Shown here: one piece after another, positions 1 to 11,671 of the stretch
Position numbering within the stretch: position 1 is the stretch's first letter
How the letters are laid out: every line of letters starts with the position of its first letter
Assembly (NCBI GenBank): GCA_025642075.2
Contig: JAODUO010001198.1
Coordinates: 257,501 to 321,500 of the forward strand
Direction of reading: 5' to 3'
Source of the DNA: Ridgeia piscesae
Taxonomy: Eukaryota; Annelida; Polychaeta; Sabellida; Siboglinidae
DNA: 64,000 bases
The notes under the pieces: generated by a model
The model's database searches: none
What the model was told of the DNA's origin: nothing
Seen by the model: the letters and a program-made list of their open reading frames with translations, nothing else
Program-made: the position numbers and the translations under genes

Positions 1-60
1 AAAATTCTTATTGCCAGAGCAGAAAACGATGCGCCCCTAGCGGATGTTAAGGGCAAATCT

Positions 61-965
61 CAGAGCAGCTCTGGCAATAAGGGCGGAAAAAATTCTTATT
101 GCCAGAGCAGAAATGGATTGAAGGGGGTGAGCATTTTTTTAATACTTTTAAAAATCATTTTAACTTTCATAATACAATAAATGCAATATAGCTCAAACAA
201 AAGCAAATGTATTATCGATAAATTAGTTTTTCAACATAATCGCTGTGATGTAGTGAACAACCACGGTGAGACAGAGGGCTTATTAATTGTACGACCATAA
301 CACTAAAAATAATCCAATGGTGCTAAATTGTCTGATTAATATTAATTATCTAATATGTAATTGATAACCATAATTTAATATGCATTAATATCTACTAGTA
401 TAATAGCTGCTATTGTTATTTGTGTACAGCTACATGGCTAAATAAATACAACAACCTCTTCAATCAATCCTTTTCACACCCGTATGGCAATGAGGACACA
501 CCATTCATCCATGACATCACTGAGACGAACTTAACAGATATGGGTTCAATTGGGTTCTCCAATTAACAAGCCGCACTTTTAAGCGGGTTGTTTCATGTTT
601 GAACCAAATCCATTGTAATGTGGCCTGTTTAATTACAGATACCTGCCATGAACAAAGGGTTCTTAAATCTGAGGCAAACTTCCCTTACGATGGAAAATAA
701 TTAATTTTCAGGTTGGTGCCCATAAGTCATACATTTTGTCGCGCATTTATTGCCGAAACTACTGTGTGATGTAAATTTGTCCATCAAAATCGTCTAAATA
801 ACTAAATAATATAATAGCAGAGCGTCAAATTTATCTGAAGTAATTATTGTGTCGACATATGTTCACTGAAAATATCGCCAACCGGACGCGCATGCACATC
901 ACCATCAATATCTTTCTGCTCTGGCAATAAGACTTTTTTCCGCCCTTATTGCCAGAGTAGCTCTG
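61..965. mobile_element. Foldback / MITE-like element with 53-bp terminal inverted repeats
   Basis: The two ends, 61-113 and 913-965, are inverted copies of each other over 53 bases with three mismatches by eye. Each arm is itself internally palindromic: GCTCTGGCAATAAG is followed by its own inverse CTTATTGCCAGAGC. The interior of about 800 bp is AT-rich and I see no coding sequence in it. A further half-arm lies at 1-25. This is the structure expected of a non-autonomous foldback or MITE element; no transposase or clear target-site duplication is visible, so the superfamily is unknown. Confidence 0.7.
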
Positions 966-1111
966 CGGATCGATATTATCGCAGTTTCCCCGCCACGATC
1001 GCCTAAATCAGTCAGAAAACGATATAAGGGCGTCATGTGTATCTGAAACAATTACTATGTCGATAAGTGTTCGCTAAAAATATCGCCCACCGGACGCGCA
1101 TGCATTCTTTT

Positions 1112-1184
1112 CGCGCTTATTACCAGAGCAGCTCTGGCAATAAGCGCGAAAAAGACCTTATTGCCAGAGCAGCTCTGGCGATAG
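1112..1184. repeat. Related palindromic half-element
   Basis: A second set of the same palindromes follows the foldback element, centred on CCAGAGCAGCTCTGG. The sequence just before it (about 1035-1105) resembles 842-895 of the element, including the shared string CCGGACGCGCATGCA. It looks like a partial copy or nested insertion of the same family. From here to 1710 I see no gene. Confidence 0.55.
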
Positions 1185-1710
1185 TCTAAGCCCCCAAACT
1201 AACTGTTACCTTCAGTCAAGTAACCGTCAGTGGTTTAAATGAAGCTGTCAGTTCCTAGGGTTGTTTTCATTGAGTATTACGTTCTTATGTCTATAGCATG
1301 CATGCTGAAGGTTTACTGCTTGCAACTTTGTGTTTAGTTACTTCATTAATCTGGAACAATGTTCGTAATCTGAAAGATTCCGCCTGCAACACCTTCAAAT
1401 GGTAAACAAAACGTCCAGTTTCAAAACAAAATCGAATGGCAATAATGCCGATGGGAGCAGAGTTAACGGCATTAACGCATTGATGTTTAATTCTCCCACG
1501 TTCGAAACAGCAGATTTCCCAATACAAATTACTGCTCTGCCAATTCTGGGCAGAGGAGCTGCACTCTTCATTTTAAGATATGATGCAGTCAACAAACTGG
1601 ACATGGAATGCAATTTCAGCTACAACCTTGACATGTTGTATACAGAGCCGTTTGGTCAAATGACGCCACAATTTAATTTTAATACACCAAGCACTGATAT
1701 AACAACATGT

Positions 1711-2112
1711 CTAATACATGTCAGTGAAGCCGTGTCGGCGAGATACTGCGCTTGCATCATTCAGATGCTTGGCCATAACGTCATGCCAATCGACGTCGCG
1801 TTCGCCGATGACGTCACGTCCCCCTGTGACGTCACGCTTGCCTATTTTCCCCAGAAAGCTCTTCGTCTCTTCGACTTTCCTGAGCTTGTCCTGATTGCTC
1901 ACCATTTCGGCGAGCAGGGAGATGCCCTGGTTGATGGAGAGATTCCGGCTTCTCTTGCTCGTCGGCCCGTCAGCAACGCGCCACGGCGCGAAGTCAACTT
2001 CTTCCTCAAGCGCCTCTCCGAGCGTCAGACCTCGCCCGGCCAGCGGGTAGGCTGCCGCGGCGTCACACAGCAGCAGGAGGAGGGCGCACGCGAGGCGCGC
2101 GTGAGACGCCAT
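1711..2112 (-). CDS. Egg-laying hormone / caudodorsal cell hormone precursor
   Basis: A 133-residue secreted neuropeptide precursor. The start at 2112 opens a signal peptide (MASHARLACALLLLLC, then an alanine run, likely cleaved before YPLAG at residue 22). A KR site at 53-54 releases a 36-residue peptide (residues 55-90, bases 1843-1950) that contains LSINQGISLLAEMV and ends before G-K-R, so it should be C-terminally amidated. Length, the SINQ core and the amidation site fit the molluscan ELH/CDCH family, which is related to the DH44/CRF peptides and triggers egg laying. A 40-residue tail with three RDV repeats follows. The frame stays open upstream to 2376, but no better signal peptide start exists there. 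The CDS appears to lie in one exon. Unlike the multi-peptide Aplysia precursor, only one hormone copy is seen. Confidence 0.85.
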   Translation of the reverse strand: MASHARLACALLLLLCDAAAAYPLAGRGLTLGEALEEEVDFAPWRVADGPTSKRSRNLSINQGISLLAEMVSNQDKLRKVEETKSFLGKIGKRDVTGGRDVIGERDVDWHDVMAKHLNDASAVSRRHGFTDMY

Positions 2113-2439
2113 AGTCCGGACGACCAAGTCGGCGGCGCGCGGGTCGGGGCCGCACGGAGGATCCCGGCTGCTGCAGCACCAGCGAAACACGCTCCGGTCC
2201 TCGGAACTCTGGAAACACGTCCTTTGAAACCGGTGTTGGATGTTCGCGGTGTCAAAGGGTAGTTGCTGAAAATCAATGTCAACGTTTTCAAAAGCGTTTT
2301 CATAATAATAATAACTTGATTGTCCAATCATAGAGCGGAAATACATTTTGCACTTTGGAGGTTGCATAAAACACAATATTTAAGTCACATAGTAATGCAT
2401 GTATACCGTAAAATCAAGCATGTAAATATGTAAACGGTA

Positions 2440-2440
2440 G

Positions 2441-2525
<85 letters not shown>
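2440..2525. repeat. AT dinucleotide microsatellite
   Basis: An almost uninterrupted (AT)n tract of about 80 bp lies between the hormone gene and the LINE fragment. Confidence 0.95.
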
Positions 2526-2527
<2 letters not shown>

Positions 2528-2556
2528 CATCAATAAATATGCTAATAGGTCAACGA

Positions 2557-3365
2557 TTAATTTATTGTGGCTGATTCAGGATACTTGATGGAGGATGGAA
2601 TGAAGGATTTAAGGGCTCGCTGGGTTTTTACTGTTTGCATTCTGTACCTCCTTCCAGAGGGGAGAAGGTCGTAATGGTCGTGTAAGAAGTGGGTAGGATC
2701 AGGTAAAATGTTGGTTGCCATTTGCAGTGTTCTTGACTTGTACAATTGCTCCAGACTGGTGTCGGGTGTACAGCACATAGCGATTTTGCAAGAAATTGTG
2801 TATATTCTGTTTAGTTTTTCTCTGTTTTTGACTGAGCGACTTCCCCCCCAGCAAACAAGACCGAACGTCATAACACTTTTTTTACAAATGAATCGTGGAA
2901 CACAAATAAAATGTTTCTGTCTATGTGCAAGGCATTGAGTTTTCTCAGGAAGTACAATCTTTGCTGGCCTTTCTTATAGATTCATTATATTATCATCCTA
3001 CCTTAGTTTGTCATCGATTGTTGTACCCAGATATTTATAGGAATGCACGATTTCTATATGTTGCCCATTGATGGTGACAGGGGTGGGGTGATGTACACCT
3101 GATCGGAAGTCTATTACAAGTTCCTTAGTTTTGACAACATTTAACTAAAAGCAGTTGGCCACACACCACGACACAAAGTGATCTATGTCACTTCTGTAAT
3201 CTGTTTCGTCGTCAGACAACAGACCGACAAGAGCAGTGTCGTCTGCATACTTGGAGTAGTGATTGTTTGCGTAAGCACTTCTGCATGAATGAGTGTACTT
3301 GGTATACAAGAATGGCGACAGCACACAACCCTGAGGAGCTCCGTTGGAGATTCGTTCTTGCAAAC
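2557..3365 (-). mobile_element. 5'-truncated non-LTR retrotransposon (LINE), reverse transcriptase C-terminal part
   Basis: Read on the minus strand, the segment opens in the reverse transcriptase palm with GAPQGCVLSPFLY, then the catalytic YADDT box, then LNVVKTKELVIDF and HSYKYLGTTIDD. It ends with the C-terminal block YFLRKLN and LLPSGRRYRMQTVKTQRA typical of CR1/Rex-like (jockey-superfamily) LINEs. An in-frame stop after VANCF (about 3143) and later frame changes show that it is dead. Homology stops abruptly near 3365, which is the usual 5' truncation of a target-primed insertion. Confidence 0.88.
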
Positions 3366-5500
3366 TGTATTGTAGGTGCTATATGTATTTGAATAGGGGC
3401 CGGGCCATATGGCCCGCCCCAATCACACACACTGAAAAGTTTGAGGGTACACTTTGGACCCATAACTGTTTGCGTGATTCACAGAGTGACAATATGCAGA
3501 GGTTACAGGGGTGCCTGTGTTGGACTTTCCAATCCCATCCTTTGACAAAGAAATTTGTCATCGACATGACGAATATTTACTCGACTAATATCAAGTTGTG
3601 CGCTGCGGCCAACCAAGCAATTTATCTAGTGATTTTCCACTGGGTAGTCGGAAGTTTATATCTGAACTGGTATATTAATTTTACTACTAAACTGATGTAG
3701 GGTTTTGTTTAGGAGAGAGGAGTGATCAGTGTCTATGCCTGTAAGTTTGTTTTTTAACTGAAAAAAATGGGGGGACATTTTCTATGCTCTTCCCCAGGCT
3801 TAAAAGTGAGGGACGCATCCCCCCCACACACACACAACCCAAAACGACATGCTTTTTTACACACACAGACATGCGCCACCACCCAACTGGGTAAGGCTGT
3901 ATCTCAGAAATTTACTGTAGAAAAACTATGCCATGCAGAAAATGCACTGCACTTTGCCTAGACTTAAAATGGCCATAACATGATCGTTTTTGGTGTTATT
4001 GGGATGTTTAGTCCAAAGACCTTGCAATTTGCCAAACAAAAACGTTTGCCCGGGTATGGTTGTAGAGACATCAACGGGCACAGCGGCGGTTGATGTCGAG
4101 ATACATTGGGATTGCCGGTGTACAACCTGCACTCGAGCTGAGATGGCTACACAAACACACCAAGGACAACGGGATACACACGGGAAATCATGGTGCACCG
4201 ACACTCGAAACTAATTCGCGTTCACACGAATATTCGATATCATTACGTAGAATAATTCGGAATCACAGTTTCAATAAAGCTTCGATAACAATAGCAATAG
4301 ACACCGGGGCGGATCCAGAGAAGGTATCCCGGGGAGCTCAAAACCTCCGGCACCCCGTTGGGGTTCGCCAAAAACCCTTCGTAATTCATGCTTTCCGAAA
4401 ACGTGCACTTTCGGTGGGAGCGTACATGTCACTCCCCGCCCGGTTGTCGCTCGGCTCGTGACACCGGGTGAGAGAGGGGCGCTGTTCAAAATAATTTTGC
4501 GCAGATGTTAAATCAAATTTAAGATGGCATTCTCCGACTGTGCCCCCGTTGAAAACCACCAGAAGGAGAACATATAAAAAAATTGAGGCAGGTGTCCGGT
4601 TTCTCTGGGTGGCTCTATACATACGTTAGCAACAACAAGAAACCCAGAAGATTGATAACTTCTATATCCTCGATAGTCATTCTACTTCGTGTGCCGTGTA
4701 TCGCCACCCCGATTGCGCGTATGGCTGGAGAGATCGTCAAGAGTTCTCGTCCGCTACGTGACACGTCGATCGGCCATTCAGCGGCAATGGTACATCGGTA
4801 CAGACCGCCTTGTCGTGACAACGCTGATGACAACTGCATTGTCTTGTCAACTAGTTGTTACTTGTCTACTTATTGGAGTAACAGTACCATTGCCAACGAC
4901 TCGCGTCACAACGTTAAATTACTAACTTATGTATTAAACAAAAAAATTAATGTCACCAATTTAACAAGGCGATAGGATTTGCTCCAAAATTTCTTTTGAA
5001 GGAGTGCCTGTTTGGGCGAAACCCGAGATTTTTGGAGAAAATAAGTGAAAATAAGTTGTAGGCTTGTAGCACGCGTCAAAATTTTCGACGGCATCTCCTT
5101 AAGTGTCTTTCGAAGTCACGACCCAGTTACCCAAGAGAGCGCGACACCGGAATGACACTAAAGTCCCGGCTCAACCCGCCAGATCCCCAGTATTAATTCT
5201 GTCCCGATGTCGAGTTTAGCAATATTCAGGACCCCAAGCATTAGTGTCAGTGCGGACGTGTTGGCGCGGTCTCCGTCAGAGCGTCTTATGGTCTGTACAG
5301 AACTTTGCTGTTCCGTCACTGCGCGTCACAACATCTGTTAGGGCGGAAGACGACGTCGCCTCAAGAAGCGGGCATCGGCACCATGACACAGGGTAGACCT
5401 GGCGTAGTACTCGTGTGTGTGTAGCGGCAAGTGTTTTCTTCTTGAGTGTTTGTGTCCACGATACACGACCATTCACGGCCTTACACTTCCATACAGTGTG
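3366..5500. other. Intergenic stretch without a recognisable gene
   Basis: Only short unsupported reading frames occur. Features visible by eye are a perfect palindrome GGGCCATATGGCCC at 3401-3414, short CA runs near 3821-3870, and moderately GC-rich sequence at 4300-4480. Nothing here could be assigned to a known family. Confidence 0.5.
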
Positions 5501-5502
5501 TG

Positions 5503-5505
5503 TGC

Positions 5506-5559
<54 letters not shown>

Positions 5560-5660
5560 TGCGTGTGTGCGTGCGTGCGTGCCTGCGTGCGTGCGCGTGC
5601 GTGCGTGTATGTGTGCGTGCGTGCGTGTGAGTGTGCGTGCGTGCGTGTGAGTGTGCGCCC
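5503..5660. repeat. GT/GC-rich microsatellite
   Basis: A (GT)n tract runs into interrupted GTGC and GTGA repeats. All frames are open on both strands only because of the repeat. From 5661 to 6328 I see no gene. Confidence 0.93.
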
Positions 5661-6328
5661 GTAGAATGCTTCTAATTCCCACACGTTCGAGCGGAGGGGA
5701 AATCGTGACGTCTGTGCTACCAGTGACCAGTCAATCTTACGTATATCAAAGATAATGCTTTTACAACACCACTTACGAAATTAATGTTATCAATAATCAC
5801 CTGGTTGATCAAAGCCTTGTTACAGACAATAGCCTTCTATAGTGTGATTTCAAAATCACCGTTCTCTATAGTAAAGGGCATTTTCACTGTCAACGCCACA
5901 GTGTCAAGCACGTGGGTACTTCCGTCATGGTTACATCATGACATTCGTGTTTACCTTAGTGTTGCGACGAATGCTGTAGCTGCTCTGTGGTTGCGTGTAG
6001 ATCGTAGGTTGACGTTGTCTTCAGCGATGACGTCCTTCGTCTCTTCAACGCCTGCCGCGCAACATTCCGAAGTGAACGGCGTCGCGCCAACGCCGTCTTT
6101 TAGTATCCAGTCCCCGACGTGCGTCACGTGATTCCAATTAGCGACGATTATTCACTGATAACGGAGTCGCCATTATGCGTCGCTTCCACGCGCGTAGCGG
6201 GTATTTTCTGACCACATTTGTGGAAACCGTTGTCAACGTGCTCACATTGTGACGACGACGCATCGACATAGGACACTATATTAACTCCGATCTATCATTT
6301 TGTTGGCAAATATTACGTATAATGAATT

Positions 6329-6490
6329 TCGCAGCGCAGAAGCACAGTGGGTAGAACACCCGACCTTCAATCAGAAGATCCAAGTTTCAAATTACTGTTC
6401 TGTCGTGTCGAGTTTGGGGCATGTTCGTTCAGGCTACTTTGATGTAACCCATTTAGTTACTAACGAACGTGTAACGGCGAGAAACTGCGT
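6329..6490 (+). repeat. Degenerate tRNA-derived SINE-like sequence
   Basis: AGTGGGTAGAACACCCGAC followed about 30 bases later by AAGTTTCAAATTA has the spacing and look of worn A and B boxes of a tRNA-type RNA polymerase III promoter, with a non-tRNA tail after it. It could be a decayed SINE head. I recognise no specific SINE family, and the B box is poor. Confidence 0.4.
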
Positions 6491-6504
6491 TGGATGCTTG
6501 TAGA

Positions 6505-7012
6505 GGCATACTAGGCCTACGTATAGGCCTACGTATAGGCCTACGTGTAGGCCTACTAGGCCTACGTGTAGGCATACTAGGCCTACGTGTAGGCCTACTA
6601 GGCCCACGTATAGGCCTACTAGGCCTACATATAGGCCTATTATGGCCTACCAGGCCTACGTATAGGCCTACCAGGCCTACTAGGCCTACGTATAGGCCTA
6701 CGTATAGGCCTACGTGGCTTACCTATAGGCCTACCAGGCCCACGTATAGGCCTACCAGGCCTACGTATAGGCCTACTAGGCCTACGTATAGGCCTACCAG
6801 GCCTACGTATAGGCCTACGTATAGGCCTACTAGGCCTACGTATAGGCCTACGTATAAGCCTACGTATAGGCCTACTAGGCCTACGTATAGGCCTACGTAT
6901 AAGCCTACTAGGCCTACGTATAGGCCTACTAGGCCTACGTATAGGCCTACGTATAAGCCTACTAGGCCTACGTATAGGCCTACTAGGCCTACGTATAGGC
7001 CTACTAGGCCTG
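6505..7012. repeat. Minisatellite of AGGCCT/TACGTA modules
   Basis: About 500 bp is made almost only of two palindromic hexamers, AGGCCT and TACGTA, arranged as 12-bp (GGCCTACGTATA) and 9-bp (GGCCTACTA or GGCCTACCA) modules. Because 9 and 12 are multiples of three, one plus-strand frame stays open and reads RPTYRPTRPTYRPTYKPT-like peptide. No signal peptide, splice sites or flanking coding sequence support translation, so it is annotated as a repeat. From 7013 to 7560 I see no gene. Confidence 0.93.
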
Positions 7013-7564
7013 CTGTTATCTGCGCATTCTTTACAGCGCGGCTGAATTCTTCAAAGACAAGTCAATCTCACGTTCGATTTAACAGGTATGCCAGAGAGTG
7101 AAGTGATTTTAGCAGTCCTAATAGTAATAACTGGATAACGCCTTCTACAAGAAGTTACTATTAAACTATCGATCATCTCTGTGTATAGTGGATACAGATC
7201 TAGACCGCATGCGGTGTGTAGGTCTACCCCAAGCCCCAGACCGTGCATGGGTTTTCCTTTTTTAAATACGTCTTAAAATATTTTTTTAGATCATGTCTTT
7301 TCAAATCATCAGAAAACTTATATATAGGGCTGAAATAGGCTAGCATGTTTGAACGTAGACAACAACTTTGGACATAAGTACTAATAATTGATTACAACTG
7401 ACTTTTGATTAACTCTCTGGATAAATTTTGAAACCTTCGCCGATGACTATAAGTGGCTGGTCTTGTCCGTTACCCGGAGTCTTCTCTCACGCTAGGGTGA
7501 GTAGGCCTCGCGTGGTCATGAGTGTGCGGGAATCAAGAGATCACACCGAACCCCGCTTGTCGCC

Positions 7565-7637
7565 GCGCCCCGCGCCCCGCGCCCCGCGCCCCGCGCCCCG
7601 CGCCCCGCGCCCCGCGCCCCGCGCCCCGCGCCCCGCT
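7565..7637. repeat. CGCGCCCC octamer tandem repeat
   Basis: About nine head-to-tail copies of an 8-bp CG-rich unit stand out sharply from the AT-rich surroundings. Confidence 0.93.
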
Positions 7638-7902
7638 ACCCGCGGCCTGTAACAGCGTCGACAGACAGACTGGCTGTGACGGCGACATTTTGCATTCGGT
7701 TTGAAACGTTCGCTGGCAGAGCTACGAAGATAAATTCGAGCTTATTAAAAGCAATTTGGCGGACAACAGCTACCAAAGCTCGTCGTGTGTAAAACACGAG
7801 GTCGGTTAAAGGCTGGGTGACGCAGTTCAATTTTGACTGCCGCCGATGTTCACAAATCTTGATTCAAATGCTCCACGTGTGTATATATATGTTACTCCGA
7901 GA

Positions 7903-9079
7903 CACGCCGGGGTACAACGACATGACACGCCAGGGTACAACGACATGACACGCCAGGGTACAACGACATGACACGCCGGGGTACAACGACATGACACGCC
8001 GGGGTACAACGACATGACACGCCAGGGTACAACGACATGACACGCCGGGGTACAACGACATGACACGCCGGGGTACAACGACATGACACGCCAGGGGTAC
8101 AACGACATGACACGCCGGGGGTACAACGACATGACACGCCGGAGTACAACGACATGACACGCCGGGGTACAACGACATGACACGCCGGAATACAACGACA
8201 TGACACGCCGGGGTACAACGATATGACACGCCGGGGTACAATGACATGACACGCCGGAGTACAACGACATGACACGCCGGAGTACAACGACATGACACGC
8301 CGGGGTACAACGACATGACACGCCGGGGGTACAACGACATGACACGCCGGAGTACAACGACATGACACGCCGGAGTACAACGACATGACACGCCGGAGTA
8401 CAACGACATTACACGCCGGGGGTACAACGACATGACACGCCGGGGGTACAACGACATGACACGCCGGGGTACAATGACATGACACGCCGGGGGTACAACG
8501 ACATGACACACCGGGGGTACAACGACATGACACGCCGGGGGTACAACGACATGACACGCCGGGGTACAATGACATGACACGACGGGGTACAACGACATGA
8601 CATGCCGGGGTACAACGACATGACACGCCGGGGGTACAACGACATGACCCGCCGGGGGTACAACGACATGACACGCCGGGGTACAATGACATGACACGCC
8701 GGGGGTACAACGACATGACACGCCGGGGGTACAACGATATGACACGCCGGGGGTACAATGACATGACACGCCGGGGGTACAACGATATGACACGCCGGGG
8801 GTACAATGACATGACACGCCGGGGGTACAACGACATGACACGCCGGGGGTACAACGATATGACACGCCGGGGGTACAATGACATGACACGCCGGGGGTAC
8901 AACGACATGACACGCCGGGGGTACAACGATATGACACGCCGGGGGTACAATGACATGACACGCCGGGGGTACAACGATATGACATGCCGGGGGTACAACG
9001 ATATGACACGCCGGGGGTACAATGACATGACACGCCGGGGGTACAATGACATGACACGCCGGGGGTACAACGACATGAT
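7903..9079. repeat. 23/24-bp minisatellite with higher-order pattern
   Basis: About 50 copies of a unit close to ACACGCCGGGGGTACAACGA plus CATG. In the left half, units of 23 and 24 bp alternate. In the right half (from about 8690) the unit is fixed at 24 bp, and variants CAACGATATG and CAATGACATG recur in a regular order, suggesting expansion of multi-unit blocks. Long frames such as MTRRGYND repeated are a by-product of the 24-bp period; I see no gene structure around them. Confidence 0.95.
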
Positions 9080-9205
9080 CTGGAGAGACACACAGGCAGA
9101 GGACGCACATTAAAATGGTCGGGGCACGTCAGTCTAATGCTGAAAGCCGTTTAACATCGGCGTTTTTCGGTGCAATAGTCCGTCCTTCGGGCTTTGATTC
9201 TATAT

Positions 9206-10062
9206 ACACCTACCGACTAACGCCGACTCCAGTTGGCAGTCGGCGTTAAAAGTAGTCGGTGCTGAACGTCAGTTAGTGCCGCCGACTAGTGACGACTTTT
9301 TCCAGCACACACCAGCCAACTCACACCAATTATCCGACTAGCGCCGACTGTCGGCGCTACGCGTGTCCTCAAAATTCATTATAAATACGCGTGTTTACCT
9401 ATTTAGTGTTTACTTGAGAGAATGACGCCGTTAACAGAGGAAGATATTATGAGTTTGGAGCTGGCGATAGTGACAGTTGTATCATTACGACGTTGCCTAT
9501 ACCGCCGATGTCATCGACTACGAGAAACGAGGAGAATGAACGTGTGGATGCGTCCACACACAGCGGCGAGTATGGCTCAAGGGGCGTATGTAAATTTTGT
9601 TCAAGAACTGCGACAAAAGGAACGGAACAGCGACAACAATTTCTTAAGAATGCCATATCACTTAATCGACAATCTGTTTGCTGACCATGGTAGCGCGACT
9701 GTCGGGGAAACGAAACGTGTTACGTCGGAATAAGTTGCAGCTTCGCCGTCAGTCTTCACGACGATATGGCTTGCGCATTTAACCAAATTTAATCTTCCAG
9801 TGAAGAAATGCACAGCGTCGAACAGTGTTTTATATCAGTACAAACAAACTTATAGAGAACCAGTCACACCCAACGAAGTGTCCAAAACTGATATTTATCT
9901 CTAGCGCCGCTATGCGGATTGTTAAGGCTATGCGCCGTTTCAAATTCAAAATTTAAATCGGCGTTAGTTGGCGGAATAACGCCGACCGTCGGCCCACATT
10001 TCAACACACACCTCCCGATTGCAGTCGGCCGACTGATTTTACGCCGACTAGTCGGTAGGTGT
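9206..10062. mobile_element. Short PIF/Harbinger-like DNA element
   Basis: The ends carry an inverted repeat: ACACCTACCGACTA at 9206-9219 and its reverse complement at 10049-10062. Both ends are followed inward by many GCCGACT / AGTCGGC motifs in both orientations. Inside is a transposase N-terminal remnant (separate entry). At about 860 bp and without a DDE domain, it is non-autonomous. A 3-bp target duplication typical of this superfamily is not obvious, so the exact borders may be off by a few bases. Confidence 0.65.
9422..9733 (+). pseudogene. Harbinger transposase N-terminal remnant
   Basis: A 103-residue frame containing RRMNVWMRPHTAASMAQGAY, then VNFVQELRQKE and NFLRMPYHLIDNLF. This matches the conserved start of PIF/Harbinger transposases, where a basic W-x-(H/R)P stretch is followed by a YxxLVxEL-type motif and an FRM helix. 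The frame then ends at a stop. The DDE nuclease domain that should follow is absent; 9734-9950 has no coding continuity. It is a transposase relic inside a deleted element. Confidence 0.65.
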
Positions 10063-10780
10063 GTGCTGAATATCGGCAGGTGCGTGCCTAGAAACAGGTG
10101 TGGATAACCATAGCGTCAGCGATGGGAAATTCTAGAGACGGTACAGGACAACTATAAGCTGGCGTAATGCGCGGATTTCCTAAAACAACGCCACTGGTTC
10201 GTTTCGGAGGATATTCTGGGAAAAAGCACTAGTGATCAAATTAGCGTAGCCGATTTCTCCTGTAAACGACGACATTGGCTTCCGTGGAAGGAGAGACCCT
10301 CGACTGGCCACCGGATGTACATGGTGTTAGTGGAGCCGACTTCCGCCCACAGACTACAATGGCGACGACTTTGTTAGATCGGCGAGGGGAAGGCAGAATT
10401 ACGGGAACGATTAGCCGAATAATAAATCTGTCCGATGTGACGTTCTGTACTTCAGATCAGTGTCGTTGATCGGTTTTATCGCCCAATGCCGCCTTTGCAT
10501 TTTAAGACAGGAATAGACCGCTATAAATACAGACACTCCCGCTCAATCGGTGTTTATGCACACGTTTATGGAGCATTCCTTATGTTAGTACTAACGAGAA
10601 TAACAACTGCAACAGGGAGACATATTATCATATTAAATCTCGCAGCACATTTGTCTTGCCGCACAGTTGCAGGCTGAGCGAAACAAGCGAATAAGATTCT
10701 ACACTACACACTCTCTCCCCCATTGTGCCTACTTCCAGGTAACGTCGTGGATAACAATTAAAATAATGCCGCCATTTACC
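10063..10780. other. Intergenic, no gene seen
   Basis: Several short open frames are present but none shows family similarity or splice context. Confidence 0.5.
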
Positions 10781-10782
10781 AC

Positions 10783-10929
10783 TCGCTCGCTCTCTCGCGC
10801 GCTCTCTCTCTCGCGCTCTCTCTCTCGCGCTCTCTCTCGCGCTCTCTCTCTCGCGCTCTCTCTCTCGCGCTCTCTCTCTCTCTCGCGCTCTCTCTCGCGC
10901 GCTCTCTCTCTCGCGCTCTCTCTCTCGTG

Positions 10930-10962
<33 letters not shown>

Positions 10963-10983
10963 TCTCTGTCTGTCTGTCTCTCG
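10783..10983. repeat. CT-rich microsatellite with CTCTCTCGCG interruptions
   Basis: A pyrimidine tract of (CT)n is broken at intervals by CGCG, ending in CTGT repeats. From 10984 to 11671 there is unassigned sequence with no recognisable gene. Confidence 0.93.
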
Positions 10984-11671
10984 AATATGATATGCCTAGT
11001 GAAGCACCTGTCTAGTTTAGTGGTCAAACCTATGTACACCCAGGTGGTTTATCTTGCGGCATGTCGTGTTTGGTAAATATAAATAGTAGCGATAAGAGAG
11101 ATAAGAAAACACACAAAGATAATAAAAATTGGCGTCTCGATACAGTTCACATAAAGACTTCCCTCTCAAAGCCACGAACACAGGATTGGGCCAAGTGGCC
11201 TTCAAGCACCTTTTTATGTTACAGGAAGCTTTAAAATGAGTAAACGACATTTGTATGTTTTTTTGTACACAACGACAGTACCCTAAGAAACGTCTATGCA
11301 AAATCAAAATAAACATATCTTCAACGGGATAGATACGAGAGCCAATTTCCCAAAGGTCTAAAACTGCTTTATTGTGCGGCATTCAGCTATATGGGAATTA
11401 GTAGAAGCTCTTCTGCTGAGTGTGCAAGAATGGCACAGTCATCAGCATACTGAAGGTCTATAATATATATGACCGACCACTGGCTGACGTGCTCGTGTCG
11501 AGGGACCGCTCGTGACGATGACGTTATCGTACACCGCCTGCCGTTTCCGTACACGTCATAACTCAGGACGTTTTTCCCCAGTCAGATTGTCTGTGACGGG
11601 TGCATTATGTGGCAGCAGGCCTAAGTAGTGTACCAACAAGCATTAAGATCATATGAACCTGAGATGTCTTT

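Noticed and set aside
1399..2262. 287-codon plus-strand frame
   Set aside because: Antisense to the hormone precursor, with no family similarity; the minus frame has signal peptide, cleavage and amidation sites.
7827..9113. Long frames (up to 414 codons) on both strands
   Set aside because: By-products of a stop-free 23/24-bp minisatellite.
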